Shown here piece after piece: positions 5,481 to 6,985 of a stretch of DNA of 6,985 nt. Both the position numbers and the translations under genes were made by a program. The notes under the pieces were generated by a model that was not told the DNA's origin, made no database searches, and saw only the letters and a program-made list of their open reading frames with translations. How positions within the stretch are numbered: the first letter of the stretch is position 1; every line of letters begins with the position of its first letter. This stretch comes from Gemmatimonadota bacterium (GTDB taxonomy: Bacteria; Gemmatimonadota; Gemmatimonadetes; Palauibacterales; Palauibacteraceae), in assembly GCA_013042495.1 (NCBI GenBank), contig JABDQB010000421.1, positions 1 through 6,985 on the forward strand, written 5' to 3'.

Positions 5481-6599
5481 TCAGCCCGTCGTATTGACCC
5501 CCTCGTGCCGCCGGTAGCCCTCGGCGGTGTCCATCACCGACATCGCGGGCGGACCCTCTCCGATGTTCCAGGCACATCCGTAGTCCCCATCCCGGTTGAT
5601 CGCCACGAACTTCTCGCCCGGTCGAAAGTCGATTCCGACGGCCGCGTATCTCGCATCGATCTGGCGCAGCGCATCCTCGCAGGCCTCCTGCGGGGATCGC
5701 CCTTCCCGCATTCGCGACACGATGTAGAACGAGGAACAGGCCTTGATCACATCCTCGCCGCGTCCGGTAGCTCCGGCCGCCCCGACCTCGTTGTCGACGT
5801 AGAGCCCCGCACCGATGATCGGTGAGTCTCCGATTCGTCCCGGCACCTTCCAGGACATCCCGCTCGTCGACGTGATCCCGGCGATGTCGCCGCGCGCATC
5901 CACGGCCAGCACATTGACCGTGCCATGTGTGGACAGTTCGGGTCCGCGCAGAAAGGCCTCGCGATCACCGGCGGCTTCGGGGATTCCGCGCCCCTGCTCG
6001 TCCTCCCACCCCCGCAGATGGTCCGGCGGGCCCCAGTCGTCCCGGTCCGAGTGTTCCTCTCGCCAGCGAAGCCAGGCCCGGCGAGACTTCTCCGTCATCA
6101 GATCTTCCTCCGGGAATCCGAACGAGAGGGCGAACTCCTTCGCCCCATCGGCCGCGAGCATCACGTGGTCGGTGCGCTCCATCACCAGGCGAGCGACCGA
6201 CGACGGGTGCTTGATGTTCTCTATTCCCGCGACCGCGCCCGCGTTGTACGTGCGCCCGTCCATGATCGACGCATCAAGCTGCACCACTCCGTCTTCGTTC
6301 GGCAGTCCGCCGTAACCGACGCTCATGTCCTCCGGGTCGAGCTCGATGATGTTGGTGGCTCTTTCGACGGCGTCGAGCGCTGACCCGCCGGCGGCGAGTG
6401 TGTCCCATACCTCCTCGAGAGCCGCCTGCCCGGTGGGATTGGGATGGCTCGTGATGATCATGGGTGTCGAGCCCGTCCGGCCCGCGGCGCGGATTCCGAA
6501 GCTGCCAGTCTTCAGGCCCAGCGAGCGTGCGAGCACCGCACCCGTCGTGATTCCAAAGCTCTGTCCGAAGAAGCGGCGACGAGTGATGAGAAGGATCAT
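5481..6599 (-). CDS. Tat-exported N4-(beta-N-acetylglucosaminyl)-L-asparaginase-like Ntn hydrolase (family T2)
   Basis: The 372-residue product is a self-processing Ntn hydrolase of the glycosylasparaginase/isoaspartyl peptidase family. Cleavage is expected between G226 and T227 in HGTVNV, freeing T227 as the nucleophile. R255 and D258 in GRIGDSPIIGAG and T278-G279 in GATGRGE have exactly the spacing of R180, D183 and T203-G204 relative to T152 in the Flavobacterium enzyme, as I recall it. Other family blocks present are GGSALDAVER, DMSVGYGGLP, LDASIMDG and HVMLAADGAKEFA. The start ATG at 6599 is set by AGGAG (6610-6606), six nt away, and places a twin-arginine motif TRRRFF at residues 6-11, so Tat export is likely. 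Two oddities: the pocket tryptophan usual near the N-terminus (STWN) is replaced by SHPN at 51-54, and about 30 extra charged residues precede the scissile bond. It lies 26 nt tail-to-tail from the aminopeptidase and downstream of a transporter fragment. Isoaspartyl or plain asparaginase activity cannot be excluded. Confidence 0.85.
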   Translation of the reverse strand: MILLITRRRFFGQSFGITTGAVLARSLGLKTGSFGIRAAGRTGSTPMIITSHPNPTGQAALEEVWDTLAAGGSALDAVERATNIIELDPEDMSVGYGGLPNEDGVVQLDASIMDGRTYNAGAVAGIENIKHPSSVARLVMERTDHVMLAADGAKEFALSFGFPEEDLMTEKSRRAWLRWREEHSDRDDWGPPDHLRGWEDEQGRGIPEAAGDREAFLRGPELSTHGTVNVLAVDARGDIAGITSTSGMSWKVPGRIGDSPIIGAGLYVDNEVGAAGATGRGEDVIKACSSFYIVSRMREGRSPQEACEDALRQIDARYAAVGIDFRPGEKFVAINRDGDYGCAWNIGEGPPAMSVMDTAEGYRRHEGVNTTG

Positions 6600-6667
6600 G
6601 GAAGTCTCCTGGGCTCGTATCGCGGGCCGTGTCGACCCGATTAAGGAACCGTTCAATTCTGCCCGGC

Positions 6668-6985
6668 CTAGGCCAGGGCGCTCTCCCGTCCCGAGTCCCG
6701 CGCGAACAGGCAGGTGCTGCGGGTCTCCGTGACCATCCGGCGCATGAAGGCGAAATCCGGCCTGGGCCCGAGCCCGAAGATGCTCACGTCCGCCTGGGGC
6801 GCGTGGACCAGGTAATTCGCAAAGGGCTCGGTAACCACTTCCACTGTGCTGCGGGGGATCCTGCCCAGGGCAAGCAGCGCCTGCAGGAACTGCCGGGCGT
6901 CCTCCGCGCTCTCCGCCCTGTCGACCACCGTGATGAGGCGCATGCGTGCGTCCCAGTTCCTCATGAGCTTGTAGCCCACCAGTAT
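6668..6985 (-). CDS. C-terminal fragment of an SLC12/APC-type (Na-K-Cl cotransporter-like) permease
   Basis: The last 105 codons of a minus-strand gene enter at the right edge (ILVGYKLMRNWDARMRL) and stop at 6668. The frame is open to the very edge, so the GTG at 6979 is probably internal. The segment resembles the soluble C-terminal domain of bacterial SLC12-like permeases. These carry a line such as W..AR.RL..VVD, a run of about 40 residues with helix and strand, then an A.ADV..FGLG block, and end in an LxARDSGxESALA-type tail. The match here is MRLITVVDRAESAEDARQF, APQADVSIFGLGPRPDF and CLFARDSGRESALA. The transmembrane part would lie outside the window, so the substrate cannot be named; amino acids or K-Cl are the options the family suggests. 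The glycosylasparaginase-like gene starts only 68 nt downstream on the same strand, with no visible terminator between them, so co-transcription is possible. Confidence 0.6.
   Translation of the reverse strand: MLVGYKLMRNWDARMRLITVVDRAESAEDARQFLQALLALGRIPRSTVEVVTEPFANYLVHAPQADVSIFGLGPRPDFAFMRRMVTETRSTCLFARDSGRESALA

Noticed and set aside
6600..6656. TTG-initiated upstream extension of the hydrolase
   Set aside because: ATG 6599 has an AGGAG at ideal spacing and places the twin-arginine motif at residues 6-11. The extension would push it to about residue 25.

Overview
This is a GC-rich, densely coded stretch of bacterial chromosome with no sign of phage, IS elements, CRISPR, tRNA or rRNA. A BTAD (SARP-type) regulator carrying a transmembrane helix and a TPR C-terminus, next to several exported peptidases, is a combination common in Gemmatimonadota. 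That assignment is an inference from gene style, not from a marker gene.

Layout from left to right. The 3' part of a minus-strand gene for an unrecognised lipoprotein runs off the left edge (1-491). A 231-nt divergent intergenic region follows, holding three heptamers on an exact 11-bp period (658-686). Next is the plus-strand membrane-anchored BTAD/TPR regulator (723-2675). A perfect 12-bp hairpin (2726-2755) separates it from a convergent minus-strand gene for a small exported TPR-like protein (2835-3422). A second divergent intergenic region (about 3423-3747) contains an AT-rich imperfect dyad and a 15-bp direct repeat. After it come a plus-strand exported M1 zinc aminopeptidase (3748-5454) and, tail-to-tail 26 nt away, a minus-strand Tat-exported glycosylasparaginase-like Ntn hydrolase (5481-6599). 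The last 105 codons of an SLC12/APC-type transporter lie upstream of the hydrolase on the same strand (6668-6985) and run off the right edge.

How the genes may work together (inference). The right half looks like a peptide or glycopeptide scavenging neighbourhood. An exported aminopeptidase trims N-termini, and an exported hydrolase cleaves the side-chain amide of (glyco)asparagine or a related bond. Glycosylasparaginases generally need the free alpha-amino and alpha-carboxyl groups that exopeptidases create. The transporter fragment may share a transcript with the hydrolase. The left half looks like a membrane-spanning one-component regulator that may control the divergent lipoprotein gene: on the minus strand, the heptamer nearest that gene lies 8 bp from a TAGGCT hexamer, the spacing described for SARP-dependent promoters.

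Nothing here is clearly a new system. The regulator/operator/lipoprotein module is the most promising candidate.
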